Assembly (NCBI GenBank): GCA_031281265.1
Contig: JAITFO010000078.1
Span: 1-43,112 of the forward strand
Reading direction: 5' to 3'
DNA from: Candidatus Fibrimonadaceae bacterium
GTDB taxonomy: Bacteria > Fibrobacterota > Fibrobacteria > Fibrobacterales > Fibrobacteraceae
DNA: 43,112 nucleotides
Below, piece by piece: positions 1 to 8,062 of the stretch. The notes beneath the pieces were generated by a model. The model was not told the origin of the DNA. It did not search any database and was given only the letters and a program-made list of their open reading frames with translations. The translations under genes and the position numbers were made by a program. Every line of letters begins with the position of its first letter. Position 1 is the first letter of the stretch.

Positions 1-160
1 CGCCTGCCTGAACGCAGAACCCAAAGCTCTCAGGCTAGCTTTTGCTTTGCGCCGACCTTTATGGGCGTTTTCAAAGGCGAAACTTTAAATACAGAGGAAA
101 CGCATGTATGAGCGAACGCGAACGAAATTTTGGACAGGGGTTCGACTCCCCTCACCTCCA
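1..160 (+). ncRNA. ssrA: tmRNA (SsrA), 3' part
   Basis: The segment ends in a tRNA-like T arm and acceptor (GGGGTTCGACTCCCC followed by TCACCTCCA), the typical 3' end of tmRNA, which rescues stalled ribosomes together with SmpB. The preceding bases have the paired, pseudoknot-like look of the middle of tmRNA. The tag-peptide reading frame and the 5' acceptor strand lie before the window, so only the 3' portion is visible. CCA is not encoded, as in the two tRNAs of this window. Call rests on the 3' end signature and on overall appearance. Confidence 0.85.
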
Positions 161-191
161 TTGCGGCTATAGCAAGTCGCTTTGCGAGCCT

Positions 192-266
192 GGACAATTA
201 GCTCAGCTGGTTTAGAGCGCTGCCTTCACACGGCAGAGGTCACAAGTTCAAATCTTGTATTGTCCA
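192..266 (+). tRNA. tRNA-Val (CAC)
   Basis: Full cloverleaf: acceptor GGACAAT (192-198) pairs with ATTGTCC (259-265), discriminator A266; anticodon stem CTGCC/GGCAG around loop TTCACAC, anticodon CAC at 227-229; T arm with GTTCAAATC. CCA is not encoded. The prophage is inserted in the 3' half of this gene: the last 45 bases of the tRNA plus 4 bases are repeated at 27920-27968. The phage-borne copy restores the 3' half on this side, so the tRNA stays functional. Confidence 0.95.
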
Positions 267-270
267 TTTG
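222..270 (+). repeat. attL core, 49-bp direct repeat in tRNA-Val
   Basis: Identical over 49 bp to 27920-27968. It begins at G222 in the anticodon stem and runs past the tRNA end to TTTG. Upstream bases (CT before GCC here, AC before GCC on the right) and downstream bases (C here, G on the right) differ, which fixes the repeat limits. Integration at tRNA 3' halves is the usual pattern for tyrosine integrases. Confidence 0.95.
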
Positions 271-395
271 CGTTTACAGTGCAAAAATGCGGTTTTAGCC
301 GATTATATCAAGGGTTGCGCAGGGATTGCGCAAATTTTCAAAGTTCCATAAAATATGGTTTTAAGGTCATGGAAAAGAATATTTTTTTCTATTTT

Positions 396-438
396 GGTGC
401 CAAGTAGGTGCCAAGTAAAAGGAAAATTTGTGCCAAGC
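396..438 (+). other. Candidate integrase arm-type sites, left arm
   Basis: Three copies of GTGCCAAG(T/C): 397-405, 408-416 and 430-438. The first two are spaced 11 bp, and the same 11-bp-spaced pair recurs near the right att site at 27855-27874. Repeats near both ends of an integrated element, close to the integrase gene, are typical of arm-type binding sites for the integrase N-terminal domain. The third copy overlaps the proposed GTG start of the integrase gene, so binding could also repress it. Binding is inferred, not shown. Confidence 0.55.
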
Positions 439-1692
439 ATATCCAAAACAATAATTGACGGTTACAAGTGCCATCGCCTTATAGACAAGTCTGCCGGGCG
501 CAACCTGCGCTATTCCATTAAGCTAGATAAATACACAGCAAAGCAGTGGCTGCAAGCTCATAATGCGGTTATGCAGTCCATTTCTCCCGAAGAGAGAAAA
601 AACGCTACAGGAAGGCAAATACGGGAGCTTTCCGAAAAATGGCTTGCCTCGCCAAAAAAAGTGAAGGCAGCCGCAGCAGCAAGCGGAATAAGCCTTAACC
701 TAAATACTCAAATTGAGACGAGCCTTAAATCGGTATTTGAGGAGTACATATCTGATTTTTGCCGCCCAGGGATAAATTCCAACAACATAATAGACAAAGC
801 AAAAAGGCAGAGCCGTATTTTGCAGGAATTTTTAAAAGCTAAAAATATAAAGCGATATGGGCAACTTAAAAGAGAGCATATGGCCGCTTATCCCGAATGG
901 CGCAACACAAAAAGATTTGACCAGCGCGTTGGCATTACAAGTGCGGATACTGTAAACAAGGAGCTGAACCGCCTAGCTGCTGTAATCAAATACGGGGTCA
1001 AGTACCACGGCTGGCAGGAACGCTACCTGTTGGACGGCATAAGGGTAAAGCCAACCACGGAGAACACCAAAGCTGTAAGGCCTTTTGAGATTTCGGAAAC
1101 AAAGGCTATACTAACCTGGCTTGCGGCAAATGCGGAGGTTACCGGGAATTGGTATCTGCATGATATGGCTTTGCTTGCTGTGTGTGCAGGCTTGGAGGCT
1201 AAGGCGTTGAGTCTTCTAACGCCGGAATGGTTTAAATTGGATTTGGGTATATTGCGAGTGTTTGACAAACTGGTTAGCGGGGTAATAGACGCGAAAACTC
1301 AGAACAGAGCACGGGATATTCCGCTCACCGCGACTTTACGCAAAATATTTGAAAGAGGCTATGTATTCAAAAGGCCGCAAAAGAAAAAAGGCAAAGTTGC
1401 GAAAAACACAACGAGCGTAAAAGATTATGCTAGAAGAACTTTTGCCCGTTGTGAGCAGGATACAGGGATAGCAGATGTGAACTGGCACCGTTTCCGGCAC
1501 ACCTGCGCAACCGCTCGCCTTAGTGCTGGGTGGCAGCTGGTGAGGGTTAGCCGTATGCTTGGGCATAGCAACGTGAACACCACCGCAAGCCACTACGCTG
1601 AATATGATCTATCCGCAAGTCCGGCAGGGTTCGAGGGCATGATTAAGGTTTACGGGGAGTTTGTGCGGTGGCTGGATGAGTGGTATTTTTAG
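430..1692 (+). CDS. int: Phage tyrosine integrase
   Basis: Site-specific recombinase that would integrate and excise the prophage at tRNA-Val. The catalytic half is at the C-terminus: KTQNRARDIPL (beta-strand Lys), HRFRH (from about residue 353), LGHSNVNTTASHY with nucleophile Tyr near residue 389. Box I, normally GLR, reads AGLEAKAL, so the first catalytic Arg (about residue 256) is Glu. Bacteroidetes-type integrases such as IntDOT also lack Arg I. Start chosen at GTG430 because AAAAGGA lies 6 nt upstream; an ATG at 355 in the same frame has no ribosome site. It gives 420 residues. Its 3' end overlaps the convergent gene at 1643 by 50 nt. Confidence 0.92.
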   Translation: MPSISKTIIDGYKCHRLIDKSAGRNLRYSIKLDKYTAKQWLQAHNAVMQSISPEERKNATGRQIRELSEKWLASPKKVKAAAAASGISLNLNTQIETSLKSVFEEYISDFCRPGINSNNIIDKAKRQSRILQEFLKAKNIKRYGQLKREHMAAYPEWRNTKRFDQRVGITSADTVNKELNRLAAVIKYGVKYHGWQERYLLDGIRVKPTTENTKAVRPFEISETKAILTWLAANAEVTGNWYLHDMALLAVCAGLEAKALSLLTPEWFKLDLGILRVFDKLVSGVIDAKTQNRARDIPLTATLRKIFERGYVFKRPQKKKGKVAKNTTSVKDYARRTFARCEQDTGIADVNWHRFRHTCATARLSAGWQLVRVSRMLGHSNVNTTASHYAEYDLSASPAGFEGMIKVYGEFVRWLDEWYF

Positions 1693-2341
1693 ACAATTCT
1701 TTTATATTTTTTCTACCAACCTGTAGGAGTTTGTTCTTCTTGCTAATTTCGTACTGGTTGTAGGTATTATTCTCTATAGCGGAAAATATAATTGCAAGGT
1801 TAGCAATAGAGAGTTTATTTTCATTTTGTGCATAAATAATCTGCTTCAAAACTTCATCTTTGTAGCTTGTATTATGTGTTGAAGTGCATATAAGATTAGG
1901 CTCTAGAATTCCATTTTTGACTACAAAGTCTTTATACCCTGATGGCTTAGGCTCGCTTGCTATAAAAGATACCATTATACCTCTAGCTATATCAAAGGCT
2001 ATTTCGTGCGTTACGATAGCGTCCATTGCGTGTATTCTTTGATTTTTGTTGTTGAAAACCATAAAAGAATATTCATTTTTGTTTGTTTTATAAACAAACG
2101 CATCGTAAAATATTGCGGAAACTTTATGTCTATCAAGATTGCTAGATGGTTTTATCCCGGCCTTGCTTCTAAAATTTTTCTCTTCAGTTTCGTATCTGCT
2201 GTAAATATCATCCTTAAGGTCATCAATCTTTCCTCTTGGCTCAATCCGTAACCCCCTTTTGAGTCTACATAAATCTGCAACTTTATTTATTTCTATTACA
2301 GCAATATCATTCCATAAATCTTGGAATTCTTTGGGTTTCAT
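1643..2341 (-). CDS. DRHK-motif protein, cassette A large subunit (unknown function)
   Basis: 232 residues, function not recognised. Clear homologue of the 189-residue protein at 25707-26276 at the other end of the prophage. Shared blocks: an N-terminal F-x2-[LI]-W-[ND] stretch, LDRHKV-x-A-x-[FI]-Y, DA-[IF]-V-x3-[IL]-AF-x-[IV]-A-x2-I-x2-SF-[IM]-A, and YAQ-x4-L-x4-LA-x-IF-x3-E-x-NT near the C-terminus. This copy has a longer N-terminal region and a Lys/Thr-rich tail. It lies 23 nt downstream of a 54-residue ORF on the same strand, as copy B lies behind a 55-residue ORF. Base composition is AT-rich compared with the virion genes, as expected for an accessory gene. Defence, toxin-antitoxin or exclusion roles are only inferred from position. 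Confidence 0.85.
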   Translation of the reverse strand: MKPKEFQDLWNDIAVIEINKVADLCRLKRGLRIEPRGKIDDLKDDIYSRYETEEKNFRSKAGIKPSSNLDRHKVSAIFYDAFVYKTNKNEYSFMVFNNKNQRIHAMDAIVTHEIAFDIARGIMVSFIASEPKPSGYKDFVVKNGILEPNLICTSTHNTSYKDEVLKQIIYAQNENKLSIANLAIIFSAIENNTYNQYEISKKNKLLQVGRKNIKELSKNTTHPATAQTPRKP

Positions 2342-2364
2342 AAATTAACCGCCTTATATATATG

Positions 2365-2529
2365 TTACCAATTTCCTTTGCAAGGTTGCCATTTAACCGT
2401 GCTTATACCAATTTCCCCATTTATAGGTTTCAGCAAATCCTGTATTTTTTTGGCTGTGCTTTTGCTAAAATTATTATGGTTTCTTCCAGCAATTTCAATT
2501 GCTTTCGCAGAAAAGGGTTTTTCAGCCAT
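2365..2529 (-). CDS. Small protein, cassette A partner (54 aa)
   Basis: Reads from ATG at 2529 to TAA; begins MAEKPFSAKAIEIAGRNHNN. TTGGAG sits about 8 nt before the ATG. It ends 23 nt before the DRHK-A gene, so the two look co-transcribed. A 55-residue ORF precedes the DRHK-B gene in the same way. The two small proteins share size, charge pattern and a weak I-x2-I ... QP-x-K match near the C-terminus, too little to prove homology. The role as a partner or antitoxin is inferred from the repeated arrangement. Confidence 0.6.
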   Translation of the reverse strand: MAEKPFSAKAIEIAGRNHNNFSKSTAKKIQDLLKPINGEIGISTVKWQPCKGNW

Positions 2530-2944
2530 AATTGATACTCCAATTGTTTTGCTTTAAAGAAAACTCCCGGATGAAGAATTTCAAAAAAAATGCTCAAAAA
2601 GCATCCCTCTGATAAATTCTACATCTTCAGATATCTACTCTCAAGCGTTAATCTGAGTAAATATAGATTATTTTTTTTAAAAAAATGTAAATATTTTTTA
2701 CACTTTTTTCACTTTTTTCAATAATTTTAATAAAAATATCAGTGTCTCTGCTCAAAAAGTCGGGTTTTTAAGGGCAGTGTCAGATAAATAATTACATGAT
2801 TATTTACTCCGCATACGATGAATATAAAACTATTTCCGATGAAATAGCAAGATGGTGCAAATTTTTCCCCAAAATGCTCGCAATGGGACAAAACCAGCAT
2901 CAAAACGAGTGTTTGCCCAGGGAAACAAAAAACGAGACCAAAAC
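2530..2944. other. AT-rich intergenic region upstream of cassette A
   Basis: About 400 bp with no convincing gene except the weak 50-codon frame listed at 2796. It holds long T/A runs (2670-2700), an inverted repeat TGTAAA-TATTT-TTTACA at 2686-2702, and a minus-strand TATATT box at 2665-2660 that could be the -10 of the cassette A operon. A hairpin TAAATAAT-TACATG-ATTATTTA at 2785-2806 has no T run after it, so calling it a terminator of the late operon is uncertain. Confidence 0.45.
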
Positions 2945-2948
2945 CTAG
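2796..2948 (+). CDS. Possible small protein (50 aa)
   Basis: ATG to TAG frame starting MIIYSAYDEYKTISDEIARW. Residue make-up is protein-like (Tyr, Lys and Glu rich), but no ribosome binding site is visible and the ATG lies in a hairpin loop. It runs against the direction of the late operon and overlaps the stop of the 35-residue minus-strand ORF. It may be chance. Confidence 0.2.
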   Translation: MIIYSAYDEYKTISDEIARWCKFFPKMLAMGQNQHQNECLPRETKNETKT

Positions 2949-3052
2949 CGGCTTTTAGCTTTAGCTGCAGTTTTGAATGGCCTAGCTCTCCGCAAAGGGC
3001 GTCTGGTTATTCTATTGCCTTTTCCACAAACTTCTGCTTGCGTAAGGGGCAT
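2945..3052 (-). CDS. Possible small basic protein downstream of coat gene (35 aa)
   Basis: ATG at 3052 to TAG, 41 nt after the coat gene stop and on the same strand. The C-terminal half is very basic (GNRITRRPLRRARPFKTAAK), as in small nucleic-acid-binding or head-associated phage proteins. The only upstream G-rich stretch (GCGGGG) is a weak ribosome site. No homologue is recognised. It would be the last gene of the virion operon if real. Confidence 0.35.
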   Translation of the reverse strand: MPLTQAEVCGKGNRITRRPLRRARPFKTAAKAKSR

Positions 3053-3093
3053 CGCAACCCCGCTTTGTATTTTGAAAAGCCTTTCAGTAGCTT

Positions 3094-4416
3094 TTACGCA
3101 ATCTGCCCGTAAAGAGCAACGCTTCCTTGGCCGTACAGTGCCTCGACTCCATACAAAGCATCAACGCGCCAGGTTTCAGCACCTTCCCTAATATCGCCGC
3201 CGTAGCTTGTCCTGATGTTCAGTTCGCCTTCAAGCTTTGTAGACGTGGAATCTTGCCCAGCCAATTCTTTTGGGGTTGACGAGGCAAAAGCAACGGACTT
3301 GGAAGCAAACACGGCACCGAGGGCGTATTTTGCGCCTGCGAGCAAGGGGCAAATGAATGTCAGGCTATCCTGCTCGGAATCGCCGTTATACCAAGTATTT
3401 GGCACGGCCGCGCTTGACATCGTGACTTCATCGCCTATTTTCTCGTTCAAATGAATAGGGGCAACTTTCACGTTGGCGTTCCCTCCGCTGATGGGAGCAT
3501 CTTCCTTCACAACGAATGTGCGTATGATTTGGGTGTCATCGCCGTAAACATTGGAAACCGTGAATGGCGAGCTTATCGAGCCAGCGACTGCCGGGTCGCC
3601 GCTACCGATTATGATGGGGGTTCCAGCTGGAATCTTGGTCAATTCAGAACCGCCGAACTCTATATCGCTGAGTCTAAGAGTAGTGTCGCCATCGCGGATT
3701 ACATCCGCATTGCCAGTGATGGCGAATTCTTTCTTGACTTCGTTTCCGAGCTTGATGGAGCCTGCGTCCGCGCTTTTGAAGAAAGTGGCATCCATCCACT
3801 CGCCCAGAATTCCTTTGTATAGATTCAGCTCTGTACCCTTTGGGCTTGCCAAATTTGTGTTGGCGAACTTGTTCGCGCCGCTTGCCGCTATCGTGTTGTT
3901 CAACAGAGGCGAGAGCATTCCGGCATTTTCTTCGCCAACACGGCTTTCATCAACGTATGCGACGGCTTCCGCTAAATCGGTGAACCCGATTTGTCCAATT
4001 ATGGAGCTGTGAGCCGCCTTGAGCACGCATTGGAATATCTCGGAGTTGATTGTTTTTGCCAGCTGGCTAATGCGGGGTTCGTGTATCTGGCTGGTTTCGG
4101 TGAAAAGCTTCAAAGTCTTTTCGAGCAAGTCGTATGAAGCCCCTACCTTGGTTATCTCAACTTTGACCGGGACCTTGTCAACCTGCACCTGCAAGTCTTT
4201 GATTGAGCTTAACGTTTTAACTGTATCGCCTTCTCCGTTGAAAGAAGAGCCTTTGGAAACTTTCCCGAAGTTAGGGACCAAAACATTGACGGTATTGCCT
4301 GAACCGGTTTGGAGCAAGTTGCTTAGTTCGGTGTTGATATAGTCAAGGATAGGGACTTCTCTCTTGACTGTCGCCGCAATGGTCGTTCCGAACTCCTGCG
4401 TCATTATCTCATTCAT
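3094..4416 (-). CDS. Major capsid (coat) protein, P22 coat-like
   Basis: Forms the capsid shell. Placed directly downstream of terminase, portal and a 70-residue ORF, the usual head-gene order. It opens MNEIMTQEFGTTIAATVKRE, continues with a GDTV strand and alternating charged beta segments, then a helical ISQLAKTINSEIFQCVLKAA stretch, all in keeping with P22 gp5-type coat proteins; C-terminus YGVEALYGQGSVALYGQIA. 440 residues. Start chosen at ATG4416, preceded by AAAAAGGG; a TTG 63 nt upstream in frame has no good site. The leader back to the previous gene (4417-4602) is long and carries a perfect 10-bp inverted repeat. Family assignment is by context and general sequence look. Confidence 0.8.
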   Translation of the reverse strand: MNEIMTQEFGTTIAATVKREVPILDYINTELSNLLQTGSGNTVNVLVPNFGKVSKGSSFNGEGDTVKTLSSIKDLQVQVDKVPVKVEITKVGASYDLLEKTLKLFTETSQIHEPRISQLAKTINSEIFQCVLKAAHSSIIGQIGFTDLAEAVAYVDESRVGEENAGMLSPLLNNTIAASGANKFANTNLASPKGTELNLYKGILGEWMDATFFKSADAGSIKLGNEVKKEFAITGNADVIRDGDTTLRLSDIEFGGSELTKIPAGTPIIIGSGDPAVAGSISSPFTVSNVYGDDTQIIRTFVVKEDAPISGGNANVKVAPIHLNEKIGDEVTMSSAAVPNTWYNGDSEQDSLTFICPLLAGAKYALGAVFASKSVAFASSTPKELAGQDSTSTKLEGELNIRTSYGGDIREGAETWRVDALYGVEALYGQGSVALYGQIA

Positions 4417-4449
4417 AAAACCCTTTTTGAAGCCCAGTTTTGCGAGTTG

Positions 4450-4501
4450 ATTATTTGTCCTATAACTGATTGGCTTCAATAGTCTAACTGAGACAAATAA
4501 T
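4450..4501 (-). promoter_or_regulatory. Inverted repeat in coat gene leader
   Basis: ATTATTTGTC (4450-4459) and GACAAATAAT (4492-4501) are perfect 10-bp inverted repeats with a 32-nt spacer. They lie 34-85 nt before the proposed coat start, within the only long untranslated stretch of the virion operon. It could be an mRNA stem that controls coat translation, or an operator. If the TTG at 4479 were the start, the repeat would straddle it. Confidence 0.45.
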
Positions 4502-4602
4502 GATTTGCTTGGATTAGGCTTCTGCCCCGGTTAATTTTTTGAGCAAGGATTTAAAACCTTGAATTGGGCGGCGTTTTTATCCACCTATCATAATAATAAA
4601 GT

Positions 4603-4815
4603 TCAATCCCCGATTATTCCCTTTATTTTGTCATTAAATCGTTTTGACTGCAAAAATTTGATTATTTGGGCAGTATTTGCCGTGGTTTGGTCGGTTCCTT
4701 CAATAATTCCCTGCCTTAGCATTTTGCCATTGACAAAGTTCCTCATGTTCTTTGGGGCTTTTGAGTAGTCGCCTTTCGGTGGCTGCCTTCTCGTGTTTTC
4801 CGCTTCATTTTCCAT
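4603..4815 (-). CDS. Small protein between portal and coat (70 aa)
   Basis: Begins MENEAENTRRQPPKGDYSKA, ends QSKRFNDKIKGIIGD. Highly charged, no membrane segment. It starts 4 nt after the portal stop codon, so it is translationally linked to it. In P22-like phages this slot holds the scaffolding gene, but 70 residues is too short for a typical scaffold; the 277-residue protein at 18861 is a better scaffold candidate. Function unknown. Confidence 0.75.
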   Translation of the reverse strand: MENEAENTRRQPPKGDYSKAPKNMRNFVNGKMLRQGIIEGTDQTTANTAQIIKFLQSKRFNDKIKGIIGD

Positions 4816-4818
4816 GAT

Positions 4819-6486
4819 TTACCCCGCAGAATTGACTCCGGCGTTGAATCCTTTGATTTTCAAGTCAGCAACCTTCGTTTGGAAATCATTTGACATCTTT
4901 TCCGCATCCATGCTCAATTTTATTTTATCGGCTTGCTCTTTCAAGCCGAGTTCAGCCCATTTTAGCCTGAATTCCTCTTCCTTTATTTTTGCGTCCATTG
5001 CTTTAACTGCCATTCGGGATTCGCTGTCAATCTTGGCGGCAATAACCTGAGCCTCGTTGCTTGCCCTCAATTGCTGGTTTTCCAGTTTCAGCATTTCAAT
5101 TTCTTGGCTTGAGCCTCCGTCCTGCTCCTTCTGTTGTTGCAGCAACTGCAACAATGTTTGCTTTGACACGTCGTCTATGTCGAGCTTGGAGATAAGAACC
5201 GGGGTTACCTCGTAAGCCATCTTGTTCTGGCTTATGAAAGTGGTCAAGGCTATTATCTTTTGCAGTTCCTCGTTTTTCCTTGCTTTTGCGAAAATATCGG
5301 AGGTGACATTGACTTTCCTTTCTATGAACTCTTCCACCACGGCGCAAATGGCATAGCTTGAATCCAGGAGGTTCTTTATCAGGTCGTTTGACGCGGTGTC
5401 TTTGTTTTCCCTTCGTAGCAGCACAGCCTCGGCGGTCTCGTTGCCTTTTTCTGCCCCGGCTATCTGCCCAAGCCCTTGGCTGACTATCTCGCTGTGCGTG
5501 GTGTAGGATTGAAGCAAATCGTCTATCTGCGCCCTCAAATCGTTTCTCTGTGGTGGTGGCAGCGGCTCGCTCGTGTTGGGGTTTGTGGCCTTGTATGTTT
5601 TGACGGCTGTCGGGATGTCGCTCATTTTGGCGAACTGCTCAGTGTTGTTGCCAATGGATTCCTCGGCAATCCAATACTGATGATTGGGTGCGGTGGCTAT
5701 CCTTTCCTGAATAAGGCTCTGCTCAAAATCCATAGTCCTCAGAATGTCTTTAACGATGTAATACAAGCCTCGCCAGTTTTTGCGGTATTCTATGGGGACT
5801 TCCTTTCCGTAAATCCTTGTTATGGGTATCTTGCTTATAGGCTGGATTATGTATTCGGCTATGGCATCGTTTTCAAGCCGGACCTGATGGCATTCGTTGC
5901 CCTCAATGAAATAGTATGTCAGCACGGGTATATCATCGGGATTTAGGTTGAGGACATTCGCGAAGGCGGCTGATATATGCCCTTTTGCCTGTTTTTTTCC
6001 AGTGGATTTTTTGTCTATGTAAACAGCTTCCTTTGCGTCTTTGCCGTTCGAGTATTCGCATTCGCCGTAAATCACGTTGAAGTTGTTTAGCCTTGAAAAC
6101 CTTATCTTGTCATCTTTTTTGTATGTGAGGATATAGCTTATGCCGTCCTGCACGGCATCCCTCAGCGCATTGCCCAATTGGAATTTCAGTTCTGCCCAGT
6201 CAACTCCGTAGGCAGATGGCTCTTGGGAATCAGCTTCCTGAAAGTCAAACGGGTTCTCGGTGAACCTATACACTATTGAGTTGACTATAGGCGTCATCAC
6301 TATGCCCGAAGCGTTGACCTTTGCCCGGTTGCTATGCCAGACTTTTCCTTTTTTAAGGTTCGCGAATCCGTTGCCGGAAGCGATGTTTTTGGAAACCTTG
6401 AAATCCGCCACATTGACCGAATGGACGTCTTGGCAGGATGCCGCGAACTTTTTAAGCCTCTCTCTTATTTCTTCTTCATCAAGCAT
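4819..6486 (-). CDS. Portal protein, P22-like
   Basis: Forms the dodecameric portal through which DNA is packaged and ejected. 555 residues, directly downstream of the large terminase gene. It shows the long mixed alpha/beta body with a conserved-looking central part (GLYYIVKDILRTMDFEQSLI, then QGLGQIAGAEKGNETAEAVL) and a C-terminal charged coiled coil (about residues 430-540), which in P22-type portals forms the barrel. Start ATG6486 has GAGGTAATATC upstream. The spacer to the terminase stop holds one copy of the TTTATTATTA motif. The call rests on position, length and architecture. Confidence 0.8.
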   Translation of the reverse strand: MLDEEEIRERLKKFAASCQDVHSVNVADFKVSKNIASGNGFANLKKGKVWHSNRAKVNASGIVMTPIVNSIVYRFTENPFDFQEADSQEPSAYGVDWAELKFQLGNALRDAVQDGISYILTYKKDDKIRFSRLNNFNVIYGECEYSNGKDAKEAVYIDKKSTGKKQAKGHISAAFANVLNLNPDDIPVLTYYFIEGNECHQVRLENDAIAEYIIQPISKIPITRIYGKEVPIEYRKNWRGLYYIVKDILRTMDFEQSLIQERIATAPNHQYWIAEESIGNNTEQFAKMSDIPTAVKTYKATNPNTSEPLPPPQRNDLRAQIDDLLQSYTTHSEIVSQGLGQIAGAEKGNETAEAVLLRRENKDTASNDLIKNLLDSSYAICAVVEEFIERKVNVTSDIFAKARKNEELQKIIALTTFISQNKMAYEVTPVLISKLDIDDVSKQTLLQLLQQQKEQDGGSSQEIEMLKLENQQLRASNEAQVIAAKIDSESRMAVKAMDAKIKEEEFRLKWAELGLKEQADKIKLSMDAEKMSNDFQTKVADLKIKGFNAGVNSAG

Positions 6487-6513
6487 GATATTACCTCATT
6501 AGTAATAATAAAA

Positions 6514-7776
6514 CTAACCATACGGGTTATTTATCATTTGCAGCCTTCTCAGTTTCTCGTGGTCTATTCCGGCTGGCGGGATGCAAGCCAAGGATAGGGC
6601 ATCGGCACGGTCCGGGCTTCTCTTCAGCTTCTTCTTAATCTCCGCTTTCCCTGTCAACGCGGGTTTCTTGGATTCTTTCTCAAGGTTTAGGCTCGTGGCA
6701 TCTAGCTCCTGCTTTATGGGTTTCCAATGCTCGTTATATATGTGCTGCGGCACGTGTATTCCCTCGCGCAATTTCCTTTTCAAGTCAAAGTAAATCCTTG
6801 TCCTCATATTTGCGAACTGCCCCCCGGCGTTTGCGAAGCCTATAGCCGTGCCTTTGAGAATCACCGCATTGCCTGTAGAATCGTAGTTCCAGAAATCCGG
6901 CTTGTGCTGCAAATCCACCATATTCTGGAATTCCTTCATTTCTATGTCGCCTCGTGTTTTTCTCACATATACGGCTTCAAGTATATTGCCATTCATAACG
7001 CAGATAACGGAATCATCGCCTGTGCCTGAATATGCGCAGTCATAGCCTGCCACCTTTATACCCGGCTTGGGCGGGGCGTTGGTTATAATCTCGGTAAATA
7101 AGCTGCTATCGCCGCCGTCAACGAATTTCCCATATACATACTGGTCTATGTAGCTTTTAGGGAATATTGAATTTTCGCCGTAATCCTCAGAATAATCTTC
7201 AATATCTTCGGGGTCGAGAAAGTAATTATCATGGTAGCAGGCATTGAGCAGAAGGGTGTTGGGTTTCAAAGCAATGTCTTTTAACCAATGCTCCCCGCAG
7301 CAGCCTGTGCCCACAACATAAATTTTTTTTTGATTTGGAAACTTTGCTTTGCGTTGCCTGTTTTTTGCTTCTGTGAAAATTTGGAAGTCGGCTATCTCGC
7401 TCGCTTCATCTATGATAACAGTGTTTATTCCGTCAATCCCTGCAAATGCACTTTTGCCGCCCTCGGCAGAACGTGCTATTATTTCGCCTGACATATATTT
7501 AAGATTCTTTTTGTTCAAATTCCATATTTTGGTGCCTTCTATCATCAAGCCGTGCCTAACCATCTGCTTTTCTACTTCACGCATAAATGGGTCTACTATT
7601 TGCGAATATGTGGGTTCGATTACTAAAATCCGCTTGCCTTGGAGCATGTTTATTATTGCGATAAGGGCAACGGTGGAGGTCTTGCCGCTCCCAACACCCA
7701 TTGACATAACTATAATCCTTTCCTTTGCGCTCACTGCCGCGTATTGATGTGGCAAAAGCTTTACGTTAATTTGCAT
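6514..7776 (-). CDS. terL: Terminase large subunit
   Basis: ATPase and nuclease motor that packages phage DNA. Walker A MGVGSGKTS at about residues 26-34; Walker B VIIDEAS at about 120-126; the nuclease half has VAGYDCAYSGTGDDS (catalytic Asp) and ends with SPDRADALSLACIPP, the usual C-terminal motif of the RNase H-like nuclease. 420 residues, a normal length. Its start overlaps the small-subunit gene by 11 nt. Portal follows. Sure of the family; the packaging type (pac or cos) cannot be told by eye. Confidence 0.95.
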   Translation of the reverse strand: MQINVKLLPHQYAAVSAKERIIVMSMGVGSGKTSTVALIAIINMLQGKRILVIEPTYSQIVDPFMREVEKQMVRHGLMIEGTKIWNLNKKNLKYMSGEIIARSAEGGKSAFAGIDGINTVIIDEASEIADFQIFTEAKNRQRKAKFPNQKKIYVVGTGCCGEHWLKDIALKPNTLLLNACYHDNYFLDPEDIEDYSEDYGENSIFPKSYIDQYVYGKFVDGGDSSLFTEIITNAPPKPGIKVAGYDCAYSGTGDDSVICVMNGNILEAVYVRKTRGDIEMKEFQNMVDLQHKPDFWNYDSTGNAVILKGTAIGFANAGGQFANMRTRIYFDLKRKLREGIHVPQHIYNEHWKPIKQELDATSLNLEKESKKPALTGKAEIKKKLKRSPDRADALSLACIPPAGIDHEKLRRLQMINNPYG

Positions 7777-8047
7777 TTGCCTGCTCCCGTGAGCTTACCA
7801 GTTCAAAATGTATATGGACTTCCTTGTCTTGTATGACATTCGTGCTGAAACGGCTTTCCATGAATTTGAACAGCGTTTCGTTGCCGTTGGTGAAGGCGTG
7901 GGCGTAAAGCTCGGCTATGAGCTTGTTAAATTGCTTACTCTCTTGAAAGCGTACGTCAAGGCACTTGCCTATGGCTTCCTCCAAAGTCCATTTGTTGCAG
8001 AACCTTTTTTCCTTCGTGTCGTATGTAGAGCCAAACAAACTATCCAT
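7766..8047 (-). CDS. terS: Probable terminase small subunit
   Basis: 93 residues directly before and overlapping terL, the normal place of the DNA-recognition subunit. Mostly helical, with a C-terminal strand-rich stretch (KEVHIHFELVSSREQ) such as many TerS proteins have. No clear helix-turn-helix seen. There is no Shine-Dalgarno sequence before ATG8047: the upstream bases are the TTTATTATTA motif itself, 5 nt from the start. Assigned mainly by position. Confidence 0.65.
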   Translation of the reverse strand: MDSLFGSTYDTKEKRFCNKWTLEEAIGKCLDVRFQESKQFNKLIAELYAHAFTNGNETLFKFMESRFSTNVIQDKEVHIHFELVSSREQANAN

Positions 8048-8062
8048 TTATATAATAATAAA

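Noticed and set aside
355-429. ATG355 as integrase start
   Set aside because: No ribosome site before it; the extra 25 residues are coded by the repeat region, while GTG430 has a good site.
2321-2557. 78-codon plus-strand hydrophobic frame at 2321
   Set aside because: Antisense of the 54-aa cassette A gene, which has a proper ribosome site and operon position.
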